Of a stretch of 64,000 bases of DNA, positions 26,240 through 34,956 are shown in pieces. The DNA comes from Geodermatophilaceae bacterium URHB0062. Its GTDB lineage: Bacteria; Actinomycetota; Actinomycetes; Mycobacteriales; Geodermatophilaceae. Each line of letters opens with the position of its first letter. Within the stretch, counting starts at the first letter, position 1. The DNA lies in assembly GCA_000620185.1 (NCBI GenBank), contig KK211087.1:186001-250000 (forward strand), read 5' to 3'. A program made the position numbers and the translations under genes. Below the pieces are notes generated by a model. The model did no database searches. It had not been told where the DNA came from and worked only from the letters and a program-made list of their open reading frames with translations.

Positions 26240-26815
26240 TCAGTGCACGAGCGACCGGACCAGGGCTCTGCCGCCGGCCACGGCGGCGCCCGCCGCCGCC
26301 ACCCATGGACCGGCCACGATGACCGGGTCCAGGGGCTGGTGCACCAGGTCGGTGCGCCGGCGTCCGATCCGTGACGAGACCCCGTGGTGGGTGAACTCGG
26401 CCTTGATCCCGGTTTCGGTGATCGGGTTGTCCGGGTGCAAGGTGGCGAAGGACTTCAGGTGCTCTTCGACGGCATCCACGCGATCGGCCAGCATGAGCAG
26501 CAGCCAGTGCGCCGCACGGCCTTCGCTGTAGCGGGCGTAGGAGAGCCTTCGGATGGCCCCGGACAGGCCTTTCGGCGGCTGCGCCGTTCCGAAGACCGGC
26601 GTCAGGAACTTGTGCTCGATCGAGCGTTCCCGCGGCCACTTCTCGGGCTGGCGGTCGGGGAACTCCCAGTGCGCGCCGGTCAGGTCCTCCTGGAACGCCA
26701 GCTTCGGCACCGAGGGCCGGTCGGCCGGGTCACGGTCCACCCCCCAACCCGGGATTCGTGCCCGCAACTGATCGGGCGACTCGGCGATGGGCGGCTTGTG
26801 CGGCGTGTAGGTCAC
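26240..26815 (-). CDS. hypothetical protein (191 aa), co-operonic with a formaldehyde-dehydrogenase-like gene
   Basis: GTG start with GGAGAAGAC upstream, 9 bases after the dehydrogenase stop. The first 80 residues are polar and Pro-rich. A helical middle (SYARYSEGRAAHWLLLMLADRVDAVEEHL) is followed by a His-containing segment and a short C-terminal hydrophobic stretch (VIVAGPWVAAAGAAVAGG) that may be membrane-associated. I do not recognise the family. Its close coupling suggests it assists or is regulated with the dehydrogenase. Confidence 0.75.
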   Translation of the reverse strand: MTYTPHKPPIAESPDQLRARIPGWGVDRDPADRPSVPKLAFQEDLTGAHWEFPDRQPEKWPRERSIEHKFLTPVFGTAQPPKGLSGAIRRLSYARYSEGRAAHWLLLMLADRVDAVEEHLKSFATLHPDNPITETGIKAEFTHHGVSSRIGRRRTDLVHQPLDPVIVAGPWVAAAGAAVAGGRALVRSLVH

Positions 26816-26824
26816 GTCTTCTCC

Positions 26825-27973
26825 TCAAGCGGCGTTCGGGATCACGAGCGGCTTGATGCAGTCGTCAAGCTTGGCCGAGAAGATGTGGTAGCCCTCGGCG
26901 ATGTCGTCGAGCGGGACCCGGTGGGTGACCAGCTCGCGGGGCGTGATGTAGCCGTTGCGGACGTGCTCGAACAGGCGGGGCCACTGGCGCTTGACCGGGC
27001 ACTGGTTCATCCGCAGGGTCAGCCCCTTGTTCATGGCGTCGCCGAACTTCACCGCACTGAACAGCGGGCCGTACGCGCCGACCACCGAGATCGTCGCTCC
27101 CTTGCGGACCGAGTCGATGGCCCAGTTGAGCGCCACCGGGGAGCCGCCCTGCAGCTTGAGCTTCGCCGTCGTCACGTGCTGCAGGAGGTTGCCGTCGGCC
27201 TCGGCGCCGACCGCGTCGATCGCGACGTCCGCGCCGAGGTAGTCGGTCTGCTTCTTCATCTCCAGCACGATGTCGTCGTACTCGGTGAAGTTGAACGTCT
27301 CGGCCTGGGCCCAGGTCCGGGCCTTCTCCAGCCGGTAGTCGAGGTGGTCGATGATGATCACGCGGCCGGCACCCATGAGCCAGGCGGACCGGGCCGCCAC
27401 CAGGCCGACCGGGCCGGCGCCGAACACGACGACCACGTCGCCCTCGACGATGTCGCCGAGCTGCGCGCCGAAGTAGCCGGTGGGCACCGCGTCGGTCAGC
27501 AGGACGGCGTCCTCGTCGGACATCCAGTCCGGGATCTTCGCCGGTCCGACGTCGGCGAAGGGGACGCGGACGAACTGTGACTGGCCGCCGTCGTAGCCAC
27601 CCGTGGTGTGGGAGTAGCCGTAGATGCCGCCCACAGCGGTGGCGTTCGGGTTCACGTTGTGGCAGTTGGAGTACAGGCCGCGAGCGCAGTACCAGCAGGA
27701 GCCGCAGAAGATGTTGAACGGCACCATGACCCGGTCGCCGACCTGCAGGTTCTGCACCGACGAGCCGACCTCGTCGACGACTCCGATGAACTCGTGCCCG
27801 AACGTGTGGCCGATCCGGGTGTCCGGCATGAGCCCGTGGTAGAGGTGCAGGTCGGAGCCGCAGATGGCGGCCAGCGTCACTCGCACGATCGCGTCGTTGG
27901 GGTGCTCGATCGCCGGCCGTTCCTTCTCCTCGACCCTCACCTTGTAGGGCCCTCGATAGGTCATTGCACGCAT
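26825..27973 (-). CDS. zinc-dependent alcohol dehydrogenase, glutathione-independent formaldehyde dehydrogenase-like
   Basis: A 382-aa medium-chain dehydrogenase. Catalytic zinc ligands are visible in CGSDLHLYHG and GHEFIGVV, the structural zinc Cys cluster in CGSCWYCARGLYSNC, and the NAD Rossmann loop in FGAGPVGLVAA. The layout and the long insert match FdhA-type enzymes that oxidise formaldehyde, or other aldehydes and alcohols, without glutathione. Start ATG has a GAGAGG box. A truncated near-copy of its first 13 codons lies at 30444. Aldehyde detoxification is the likely role. Confidence 0.9.
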   Translation of the reverse strand: MRAMTYRGPYKVRVEEKERPAIEHPNDAIVRVTLAAICGSDLHLYHGLMPDTRIGHTFGHEFIGVVDEVGSSVQNLQVGDRVMVPFNIFCGSCWYCARGLYSNCHNVNPNATAVGGIYGYSHTTGGYDGGQSQFVRVPFADVGPAKIPDWMSDEDAVLLTDAVPTGYFGAQLGDIVEGDVVVVFGAGPVGLVAARSAWLMGAGRVIIIDHLDYRLEKARTWAQAETFNFTEYDDIVLEMKKQTDYLGADVAIDAVGAEADGNLLQHVTTAKLKLQGGSPVALNWAIDSVRKGATISVVGAYGPLFSAVKFGDAMNKGLTLRMNQCPVKRQWPRLFEHVRNGYITPRELVTHRVPLDDIAEGYHIFSAKLDDCIKPLVIPNAA

Positions 27974-28179
27974 CGGGTCGGCCTCTCGCTCAGTTCGTAC
28001 CTTCGCTGCTCACCGGGTGTCCCGAGCCTTGGTCACCAGCCGGCGGCAGGCCACCCGAAGCGGCGGAAATCGGTAGTTCTGCCCATATGCGCCGGGCCCC
28101 CGCACATCTGACCGGCGCCGGCCTCGGCCGAGCGGCACGGTCGGACCGGACGAGAGGGCCCACACACGCGGCGGCCCGG

Positions 28180-29199
28180 CTACCGGCGGGCGGACCGCGG
28201 GACCGCGGGGACGTAGAGGCCGTCCCGTTCTGCGCGGACCGCGGCGAGTGTCCTGGTCGGTGCCCCGAGCTTGACGAGGATGTGCTCCAGGTGGGCGGCC
28301 ACGGTCCGCGGCGCCACGACGAGCGCACGCGCGACCTCGTGGTTGGAGCACCCCTCGACGAGCAAGCCCAGCACCTCCAGTTCCCGGGGGGTCAGCCCGT
28401 GCAGGTGGGTTGCCGGTGACAGCAGGGCCACAGCGGTCAGTCCCGGCGGCGCGTCCTCGGGGGCCGCCAGGACGGTCACCCGCACGTGCCCGTCGGGGGC
28501 GTGGGAGCCACCCAGCGGCCAGAGGAACGACGAGAAGACGTTCCCGTCGCCGATCCGCTCACGTGCGGCGGCCAGGACGGGGGATCGGGGGACCAGCAAC
28601 GTATCCGCCTGGAGGCCCGGCAGGTCTTGGCAGCCGCCGTCCGCATGGAGCACCACGCCGGCCGTGGCCCCCCGGACCAGGCGCGCGGCAGCGACCAGCG
28701 AACGCATCGGGTCGATGCCCTGCGCGAGTATCGGCGTGAGCCGCCCGAGCCGGCGGCGGGTGGCCGGGGACGGTGGCTGCCGGCTGCCGGACAGCACTGC
28801 GAGGTGGCCGACGTGCCGCCCTCCAGGTGCGAAGAGCGCGACGCCCAGCCCCTCCTGGATACCGGACGGGATCAGGCACTCGGCCCAGGTCGGCAGCTCC
28901 TCGGCCGGGTAGGGCAGATCCGATGGGCCCAACGGCGGACGTTGCCGGTCGGTGCCGGTGACCTCGATGTCCCGCGCGACCTGCGGGCCGGAGAGGAAGT
29001 CCACGGCCCGGCCGTCCAGGTCGACGCTCACCAGGGAGTGGTAGCCGTGGCCCAGCGGGTCGGCGAACGCCAAGAAAGCAGCATCGAACGGGACGACCTG
29101 GCGGAGGACCTCGAGCAGGGCCTGCACACGCTCGCTCGTGGTGCCGCCCGAGGCAGCGGTCTCAGCAAGCAGCAGTTCACCTGACTCGTGCGAGCGCAT
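28180..29199 (-). CDS. LuxR-family transcriptional regulator with GAF-like sensor (339 aa)
   Basis: The C-terminal 65 residues form a LuxR/GerE helix-turn-helix (LTPRELEVLGLLVEGCSNHEVARAL, then RTVAAHLEHILVKLGA). The N-terminal two-thirds resemble a GAF-like ligand domain (VPFDAAFLAFADPLGHGYHSLVSVD). No receiver domain or Walker motif is present, so it is probably ligand-regulated. The start is uncertain: an ATG at 29199 is used because the upstream 32 residues look non-coding. It lies upstream of the dehydrogenase operon on the same strand, with a 206-base gap, and is a plausible regulator of it. Confidence 0.85.
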   Translation of the reverse strand: MRSHESGELLLAETAASGGTTSERVQALLEVLRQVVPFDAAFLAFADPLGHGYHSLVSVDLDGRAVDFLSGPQVARDIEVTGTDRQRPPLGPSDLPYPAEELPTWAECLIPSGIQEGLGVALFAPGGRHVGHLAVLSGSRQPPSPATRRRLGRLTPILAQGIDPMRSLVAAARLVRGATAGVVLHADGGCQDLPGLQADTLLVPRSPVLAAARERIGDGNVFSSFLWPLGGSHAPDGHVRVTVLAAPEDAPPGLTAVALLSPATHLHGLTPRELEVLGLLVEGCSNHEVARALVVAPRTVAAHLEHILVKLGAPTRTLAAVRAERDGLYVPAVPRSARR

Positions 29200-29407
29200 G
29201 TCGGCCCCCAGACAACCGAGCGGTAGCGGGCCACTTCCAGCCACGACCGCACCGGCTGTTCGACCGGTCGGGGGACGACACCGTTCTGTACTCATACCGC
29301 GGAACGCGGCAGTTCACCACTTGCGCCCGGACGTAGAACCACAGGCCTGTGAGTCCGCGCCTAACGCCAGGACCGCCCGCTTCCTGTCACCGGCGGTAGC
29401 GTCCCCT

Positions 29408-30085
29408 GTGGACCTGCGTCAGCTCAGGTACTTCCTCGCCGTGGCCGAGGAGCGGCGATTCTCGGCTGCCGCGCGCCGGTTGCACATCTCCGCTCCGTCG
29501 CCGAGGTCGACCGGGCACGCGAGGACGTGCGATCCGCAGGAGTCCCGCGCCGGGAAAAGGTGACCCTGCGGGTCTGCACGATGGCCGACCGGGTCCTCGA
29601 CGGCCCGCTGCGAACGGTGAGCCTCGCCATCCCGGGCCTCAAGGTCTTCGTGACGTCCAGCCCGGGGGACGATGCCGTCCAGGCGGTCCGGCAGGCGCGG
29701 GCCGATGCAGTGGTCGTCTGGAGCCGGCCGCAGGAGCACCGTGACCTCGACGGTGTCGTCCTCGGTTCGGTGCTGTTCGGAATCGTCCTGCCGCTGGGGC
29801 ACGCGCTCGCCGACCGCGCGGAGATCCCGGTGGCCGCCCTCGGTTCCGAATCCGCGGTGATGTTCCCGTGGTCCCCCTTCGCCGGCATCTGGCAGCGCAC
29901 CGTGGACCACCTGTGTCGGCGCGCCGCACCTGCAGGACATCGCTCGCGGTGCGGGCCTGGACCTGGATGGGGCCCGGGCCGCCGTCCACCGCCTGCTGCA
30001 CACCGAGCCGAAGATCCTGCACGAGGTGCCGGGCTCCGGCCCCACCGATCTGGGACCGACCTACGAGCTGGCGCCGCGGACCTGA
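29408..30085 (+). pseudogene. decayed LysR-family regulator (internal deletion and frameshifts)
   Basis: The first frame encodes a typical LysR start (VDLRQLRYFLAVAEERRF, then SAAARRLHIS) but breaks in the helix-turn-helix near 29500. Coding resumes in another frame with the linker helix VAEVDRAREDVRSAG and an effector-domain start (KVTLRVCTMADRV) through about 29910. About 50 residues expected between them are missing, so a deletion plus frame change is likely. A third frame (about 29925-30085) encodes plausible protein sequence (DIARGAGLDLDGARAAVHRL and onward) to a stop, suggesting a second frameshift or the end of another gene. No intact product can be made. Confidence 0.7.
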
Positions 30086-30443
30086 GTCCAACGGCGGCCC
30101 GGACGTCCGATCACCGGACCCGGCCGGCGCGACGCCGTGTGCCGTTCACCGCTCCTCATGGGGCTCGCGCACGTGCTTGGCGACCCCTGCCCCGGCGTGC
30201 GCGGCCCGGCCGTGGTGCAGTCCGTTCTCAGTGAACGTGAGAGCCCATCACAGCGGGACCGCGGGACGTCGCCCATCGGCAGCTCTGCCTATTTCCCAGC
30301 GGAGCCCCGCAGCGGCCCGGACGTGGAGTAGCCCCGGCGGGCAGCGGGCGGAAAATCGGGGGAGGGGGACCGGTGAGCAGGAGCCGGCCGGTGAGCGGTT
30401 CGTGGTGTACGAGCCCCGGGCCCGCGCCCCAGGAGGCGATCAG
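30086..30443. other. intergenic debris, no intact gene
   Basis: Only short frames are present. It separates the broken LysR gene from a truncated dehydrogenase start. At 30276-30311 there is a stretch resembling one at 28070-28104 upstream of the intact dehydrogenase gene. An AGGAGG box at its end belongs to the truncated gene. Confidence 0.5.
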
Positions 30444-30479
30444 ATGCGAGCGATGGTGTACCGAGGGCCCTACAGGATC
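30444..30479 (+). pseudogene. N-terminal remnant of a zinc alcohol dehydrogenase
   Basis: ATG with an ideal AGGAGG box, followed by MRAMVYRGPYRIR, nearly identical to the first 13 residues of the dehydrogenase encoded at 27973 (MRAMTYRGPYKVR). Similarity then stops abruptly. DNA identity over the start is also high (GAGGGCCCTACA shared with one change). This is a truncated paralogue whose remainder has been lost, probably during the rearrangement that also damaged the LysR gene. Confidence 0.7.
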
Positions 30480-30527
30480 AGGAGCAAACGGTCTGACGGT
30501 CCCGGCTGCACGGTGGCCGACGTCCGG

Positions 30528-32303
30528 TCAGGGCACCATCCAGCTCAGCACCGTCGTGGACTGGAGGAACACGAGCACGCACATGATCAGCAGGAGGACG
30601 AGGCTCCATCCGAAGACCCGGCGGAAGATGTCCCCTTCGCGCCCGGCCATTCCGACCGCGGCCGCGGCGATCGCCAGGTTCTGCGGACTGATCATCTTGC
30701 CCAGCACGCCGCCGGAGGAGTTGGCCGCGGCGAGCAACACCGGGTCCAGCCCGGCGCGTGCCGCCGTCTGCACCTGCAGGGCACCGAACAGGGCATTCGA
30801 CGAGGTGTCCGATCCGCTCACCGCCACCCCGATCCAGCCGAGGATGGGGGACAGGAAGGCGAAGAACCCTCCGGCCCGGGCCAGGTACGCGCCGAGGCTG
30901 GCGGTCTGCCCGGACAGGTTCATCACGTAGGCCAGGGCGAGCACCGCCATGACCGTCACGATCGCCCACTTGAGCTCCGCGTAGGTCCGGCCGTAGGTCG
31001 CCAGCGCACGACCGGGTGGGATCCGCAGGACCACGGCCGTGAGAATTCCGGCGATCAGGAGCAGGGTGCCCGCGGCGGGCAGCCAGCCGAACGCGAAGGT
31101 GGTCGTGGCGATCGGCTTGCCGCTGGCGGACAGCACGTGCAGGCCGGGCCAGGCGAAGGGAGTCGTCCACGGCTTCTCGGCCAGGGCCGCCTTCACCGGG
31201 GCGAGGTTGGCCAGCACGAACAGCACGATGATGATCGCGTAGGGCGCGTAGGCCCGGAGCACTTCGGCGCGGGTGTACGGGAGTTCGCCGGCCCCGTCGA
31301 CCGGCGCCGTTCCCCGGTCGCGCGGGGCCTGCCCGCCCGGCGCCTCCCCGAGGTCCTCGCCGACCGTGGCGCCGACCCCGCCGGGGGCGCCGGAGGTCGT
31401 CACCGCGCGGCGCTCTGCCGTCGGTGCCGTCCCGGCCGAGGCCATGGCGTGCGCGGGCACGCGGTCCCGGCGGCCACGGACCATCAGGACGACGACCGCC
31501 GCCGACGCCAGCGCGGCCACGATGTCGGTCAGCGGCACCGAGATGTAGTTCGACGCCACGAACTGCGCCGCCCCGAAGGTCACCCCGGCGGCGAGGGCCG
31601 GTGCCCACGCCTCGCGCAGACCGCGCCGGCCGTCGGCGACGAAGACCAGGACCAGCGGCACGACGGCGGCGAGGATCGGCGTCTGCCGACCCACCATGGC
31701 GCCGAGCGTGTCGATGGTCAGCCGCGGATCCGGGTTGGCGCCGTGGGTCACGGTGGCCAGCGCCGTGATCGGCGCGGCGAGCGCGCCGAAGGCCACCGGC
31801 GCGGTGTTGGCGATCAGCGACAGGGCGGCCGCGCGCAGCGGCGAGAAGCCGATGGTCATCAACATGACGACCGTGATCGCGACCGGGGTCCCGAAACCGG
31901 CCAGCGCCTCCAGCAGTGCCCCGAAGCAGAACGCGATGATGATCGCCTGGATCCTCATGTCCGGGCTGACCGTGGCGAACGAGCGGCGCAGGACGTCGAA
32001 GTGACCGCTCTCCACCGTGAGGTTGTAGATCCAGATCGCGTTGATGACGATCCAGAGGATCGGGAAGAAGCCGAACGCCGCACCCTCGAGCGCGCTGAGC
32101 AGTGACTGGCCCACGGGCATCCGGAAGGCGACGATCGCCACGACGATCGCCACCGCGAGCGACACCAGGCCGGCGATCCACGCCTTGACCCGGAGGACCC
32201 CCAGCAGGGCGAAGAGGGTCAGGAGCGGGAGCACCGCGCACAGCGCGGAGAGCCCGAGCGAACCAGCGACCGGGTCCACTACCTGTTTGAACACTGTCCT
32301 CAC
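30528..32303 (-). CDS. L-lactate/glycolate permease (LctP family)
   Basis: A 591-aa LctP/GlcA permease with 12 or more hydrophobic helices. Family signatures include FCFGALLEALAGFGTPVAI near the middle of the first half and GWIGVAVSGSDTSSNALFG near the end. A long polar, Ala/Gly/Pro-rich loop (about residues 285-345) lies between the two halves. It imports L-lactate, D-lactate and/or glycolate with H+. The GTG start overlaps the GlcF stop codon by four bases, so it is the last gene of the glycolate operon and glycolate is the likely main substrate. Confidence 0.93.
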   Translation of the reverse strand: MRTVFKQVVDPVAGSLGLSALCAVLPLLTLFALLGVLRVKAWIAGLVSLAVAIVVAIVAFRMPVGQSLLSALEGAAFGFFPILWIVINAIWIYNLTVESGHFDVLRRSFATVSPDMRIQAIIIAFCFGALLEALAGFGTPVAITVVMLMTIGFSPLRAAALSLIANTAPVAFGALAAPITALATVTHGANPDPRLTIDTLGAMVGRQTPILAAVVPLVLVFVADGRRGLREAWAPALAAGVTFGAAQFVASNYISVPLTDIVAALASAAVVVLMVRGRRDRVPAHAMASAGTAPTAERRAVTTSGAPGGVGATVGEDLGEAPGGQAPRDRGTAPVDGAGELPYTRAEVLRAYAPYAIIIVLFVLANLAPVKAALAEKPWTTPFAWPGLHVLSASGKPIATTTFAFGWLPAAGTLLLIAGILTAVVLRIPPGRALATYGRTYAELKWAIVTVMAVLALAYVMNLSGQTASLGAYLARAGGFFAFLSPILGWIGVAVSGSDTSSNALFGALQVQTAARAGLDPVLLAAANSSGGVLGKMISPQNLAIAAAAVGMAGREGDIFRRVFGWSLVLLLIMCVLVFLQSTTVLSWMVP

Positions 32304-33691
32304 CTCGCTCGTGAGAGGCCGTGGCGCCGCTCGGGGCCGACGAGGGCGCCAGGGGATAGCCCGCGGATCGAGGCATCGATCACCTCGACCGTGTGCGCCA
32401 TGCCGATGCGGTCACCTCGGCGCTGGAACGCGGATCCGATCTGCATCAGGCAGCCTGGGTTCGCCGTCACGAGCAGGGCCGCGCCGGTGGCGGCGACGTT
32501 GCCTGCCTTCCGGTCGCCGAGCTGGCGGGCAGGCTCGGGGAAGAGGATGTTCCAGATCCCCGCCGAACCGCAGCACAGCTCCCCCTCGGGGATCTCCCGG
32601 AGCTGCAATCCCGGGATGTCCCGCAGGAGAGCCCGTGGCTGGGCGCGCACGCCCTGAGCATGCGCGAGGTGGCAGGCGTCGTGGTACGCGACGGTCACGT
32701 CCAGCGGATGCCGCCGGGCGACCGGGCCGACTTCAGCGAGAAACTCCGAGACGTCGCGCACCTTCGCCGAGAGCCGGGCTGCCCGCTCGGCGTACTCCGG
32801 ATCTTCCGCGAGGAGGTCGGCGTACTCCTTCATGCTCGATCCGCAGCCGGCTGCGTTGACCACGACGGCGTCGACGCCCGCGGCCTCGAAGGTGTCGATG
32901 GTGCGGCGGGCGTAACGCTGCGCCTCGGCCTCGCGGCCGTTGTGCACCGAGAGGGCGCCGCAGCACCCCTGTGCCCGCGGCATGATGACGTCGCAGCCCT
33001 CCGCGGCGAGCACCCGGACGGTCGCCGCGTTCACCCCCGGGAAGAACTCGCCCTGCACGCAGCCGGTGAGCAGCCCGACGACCGCCCGCCGGGGCCCGAC
33101 TGCCGGTACCCGCTCGGGCAGCCGGTCGCGCCGGGTCATCCGTGGCGCCAGATCGGCCATCACCGCCAGGCGTGGCGCCATCCGCGCGAGCAGACCGCTG
33201 CGGCGCAGCGCCCGCTGCAGGCCGGTCGCCTGGTAGGCGCGCAGCGGACCGCGCATCAGCCGCAGCCGGCGCTTGTGCGGGAAGAGCGCGAAGATCGCCG
33301 TCCGCAGCGCCCGGTCGCCGGGCGGGCGGTCGTGCCGCCGCTCCACCTGGGCGCGGGTGGCCTCGATCAGCCGGTCGTACTGGACGCCGGAGGGGCATGC
33401 CGTCACGCAGGCCATGCAGCCCAGACAGGCGTCGAAGTGCTGCACCATCGCGTCGGTCATCGGCTCGCCCTCGAGCCCGGACTTCATCAGGTAGATGCGC
33501 CCGCGCGGGGAGTCCATCTCCTCGCCCCACAAGTTGTAGGTGGGGCAGGTCGGCAGGCAGAAGCCGCAGTGGACGCAGTCGCCTACCAGCTCCCCGGACG
33601 GCGGGCGGTGGTCATCGAAGGCGCCGAGGGTGCCCGGCATGCCGAGGGGGACCGCCGCCCCGGGACCGGTGTGTTCCGGCGTGGTGGTCAT
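32300..33691 (-). CDS. glcF: glycolate oxidase iron-sulfur subunit
   Basis: 463 aa. Two 4Fe-4S ferredoxin motifs lie near the N-terminus: CVHCGFCLPTCP (39-50) and CLGCMACVTACP (89-100). Two CCG-type Cys-rich domains follow (GCCGALSVHNG and CCGSAG near the end), as in GlcF and related dehydrogenase subunits. It passes electrons from the GlcD flavin to the membrane quinone pool. ATG overlaps the glcE stop (ATGA) and its own stop overlaps the permease start, showing tight translational coupling. Confidence 0.94.
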   Translation of the reverse strand: MTTTPEHTGPGAAVPLGMPGTLGAFDDHRPPSGELVGDCVHCGFCLPTCPTYNLWGEEMDSPRGRIYLMKSGLEGEPMTDAMVQHFDACLGCMACVTACPSGVQYDRLIEATRAQVERRHDRPPGDRALRTAIFALFPHKRRLRLMRGPLRAYQATGLQRALRRSGLLARMAPRLAVMADLAPRMTRRDRLPERVPAVGPRRAVVGLLTGCVQGEFFPGVNAATVRVLAAEGCDVIMPRAQGCCGALSVHNGREAEAQRYARRTIDTFEAAGVDAVVVNAAGCGSSMKEYADLLAEDPEYAERAARLSAKVRDVSEFLAEVGPVARRHPLDVTVAYHDACHLAHAQGVRAQPRALLRDIPGLQLREIPEGELCCGSAGIWNILFPEPARQLGDRKAGNVAATGAALLVTANPGCLMQIGSAFQRRGDRIGMAHTVEVIDASIRGLSPGALVGPERRHGLSRAR

Positions 33692-34956
33692 CAGATGCCT
33701 CCCACGAACCGCCCGGGCGCCAGCCGGCGCTCGGGGTCGAACTGCTCCTTCACGCGGCGCATCAGCTCCAGGGCCGGCACGGGGCCCCAGGTGTCGACGA
33801 CGGCCTTCACCTCGGCCGGGGCGTCCAGGACGACGGTCGCGCCGCCTAGCGCCGTGCACTCCGCGCGCAGCCGCGCCACCACACTGCCGACCGCGACGGG
33901 GTGGGTGTCGGCGGGCAGAGCCCCGTACAGGACGCCTGCGCCCCCGGATCCGCGCAGGTCGAGCGTGACCCCCGCGTCCGCGGTCGCCGATCGCGCGGTG
34001 GCGAGCACCCGGGCCAGGCCCGAGAGGGCGAAGGTCGCCTTGAGCGCCGTGGCCCCGGAACCCGGCGTCCACGGGAATGCGCCCCAGCCGGCGGGCAGAT
34101 CGCCCTCCTCCGCGCCCGCGCCGAGGAGCCGCCGGGCCGTGTCCGCACGCCCGGCCACGCCGGCGTCGATGCCTTCGAGCAGCACGCTCACCCTGCCCGG
34201 GCCCTCGGCCGGCTGCTCGACCTCCACGGCGGCCGGCACGACCTGGCCGGAGAGCACCCCCTGGACCTGTCGCTGCGCCTGCTCCGGGCGGTCGAAGAGG
34301 GCGGTCACCAGGCGGTGCGCTGCGGGCAGGGGGTGCAGCCGGAACACGGCCTCGGTGACGACGCCGAGCGTGCCGAACGATCCGACGATGAGCTTGCCCA
34401 GGTCGTAGCCCGCCACGTTCTTGACGACACGGCCGCCCGCCTTGGCGACCACGCCGTCGGCCCGGACCAGCGTGACCCCGATGAGCAGGTCACGTGAGGT
34501 GCCGAAGGCCACTCGTCGCGGTCCGCTCAGGTTGGTGGCGAGCGCCCCGCCGACCGTGGCCCCGCCCAGCGGGTCGTCGAGCGCCAGCCGCTGGCCGGCC
34601 GAGGCCACCTCCTCCTGGACGGCGGACAGCGGCGTCCCTGCCTGCACGTCGACGATGAGGTCGCCGGCCGCGTGGTCCTGGACGCGGGCCATGCGGGCGA
34701 GGTCGACGACCAGATCGGCGCGCTCGGGCGGCCGGCCCCACGTGAGCTTCGTGCCGGAGCCGCGGGCGACCACCGTCAGCCCCGCGACGGCCGCCGCTCG
34801 TAGCACCTCGGCGACCTCCGCGGTGGAGGCCGGCCGCGCGACGAGCGCGGTGACGACGCCGTCGACCGCGTCGGCCGGCCCCGCCTCGGCGACGTCGTCG
34901 CAGGCCCCGGCCAGCGCGGTCCGGGCCGCGCCCACGTCGAGGGCCGGCGCCGACAT
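33691..34956 (-). CDS. glcE: glycolate oxidase FAD-binding subunit
   Basis: 421 aa. An FAD-binding PCMH-type domain is seen in the first 200 residues (VVARGSGTKLTWG, DDPLGGATVGGALATNLSGP, GGRVVKNVAGYDLGKL), with a variable C-terminal half. It forms the GlcDEF membrane-associated complex that oxidises glycolate to glyoxylate. ATG overlaps the glcD stop codon and its stop overlaps the glcF start. Confidence 0.93.
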   Translation of the reverse strand: MSAPALDVGAARTALAGACDDVAEAGPADAVDGVVTALVARPASTAEVAEVLRAAAVAGLTVVARGSGTKLTWGRPPERADLVVDLARMARVQDHAAGDLIVDVQAGTPLSAVQEEVASAGQRLALDDPLGGATVGGALATNLSGPRRVAFGTSRDLLIGVTLVRADGVVAKAGGRVVKNVAGYDLGKLIVGSFGTLGVVTEAVFRLHPLPAAHRLVTALFDRPEQAQRQVQGVLSGQVVPAAVEVEQPAEGPGRVSVLLEGIDAGVAGRADTARRLLGAGAEEGDLPAGWGAFPWTPGSGATALKATFALSGLARVLATARSATADAGVTLDLRGSGGAGVLYGALPADTHPVAVGSVVARLRAECTALGGATVVLDAPAEVKAVVDTWGPVPALELMRRVKEQFDPERRLAPGRFVGGI

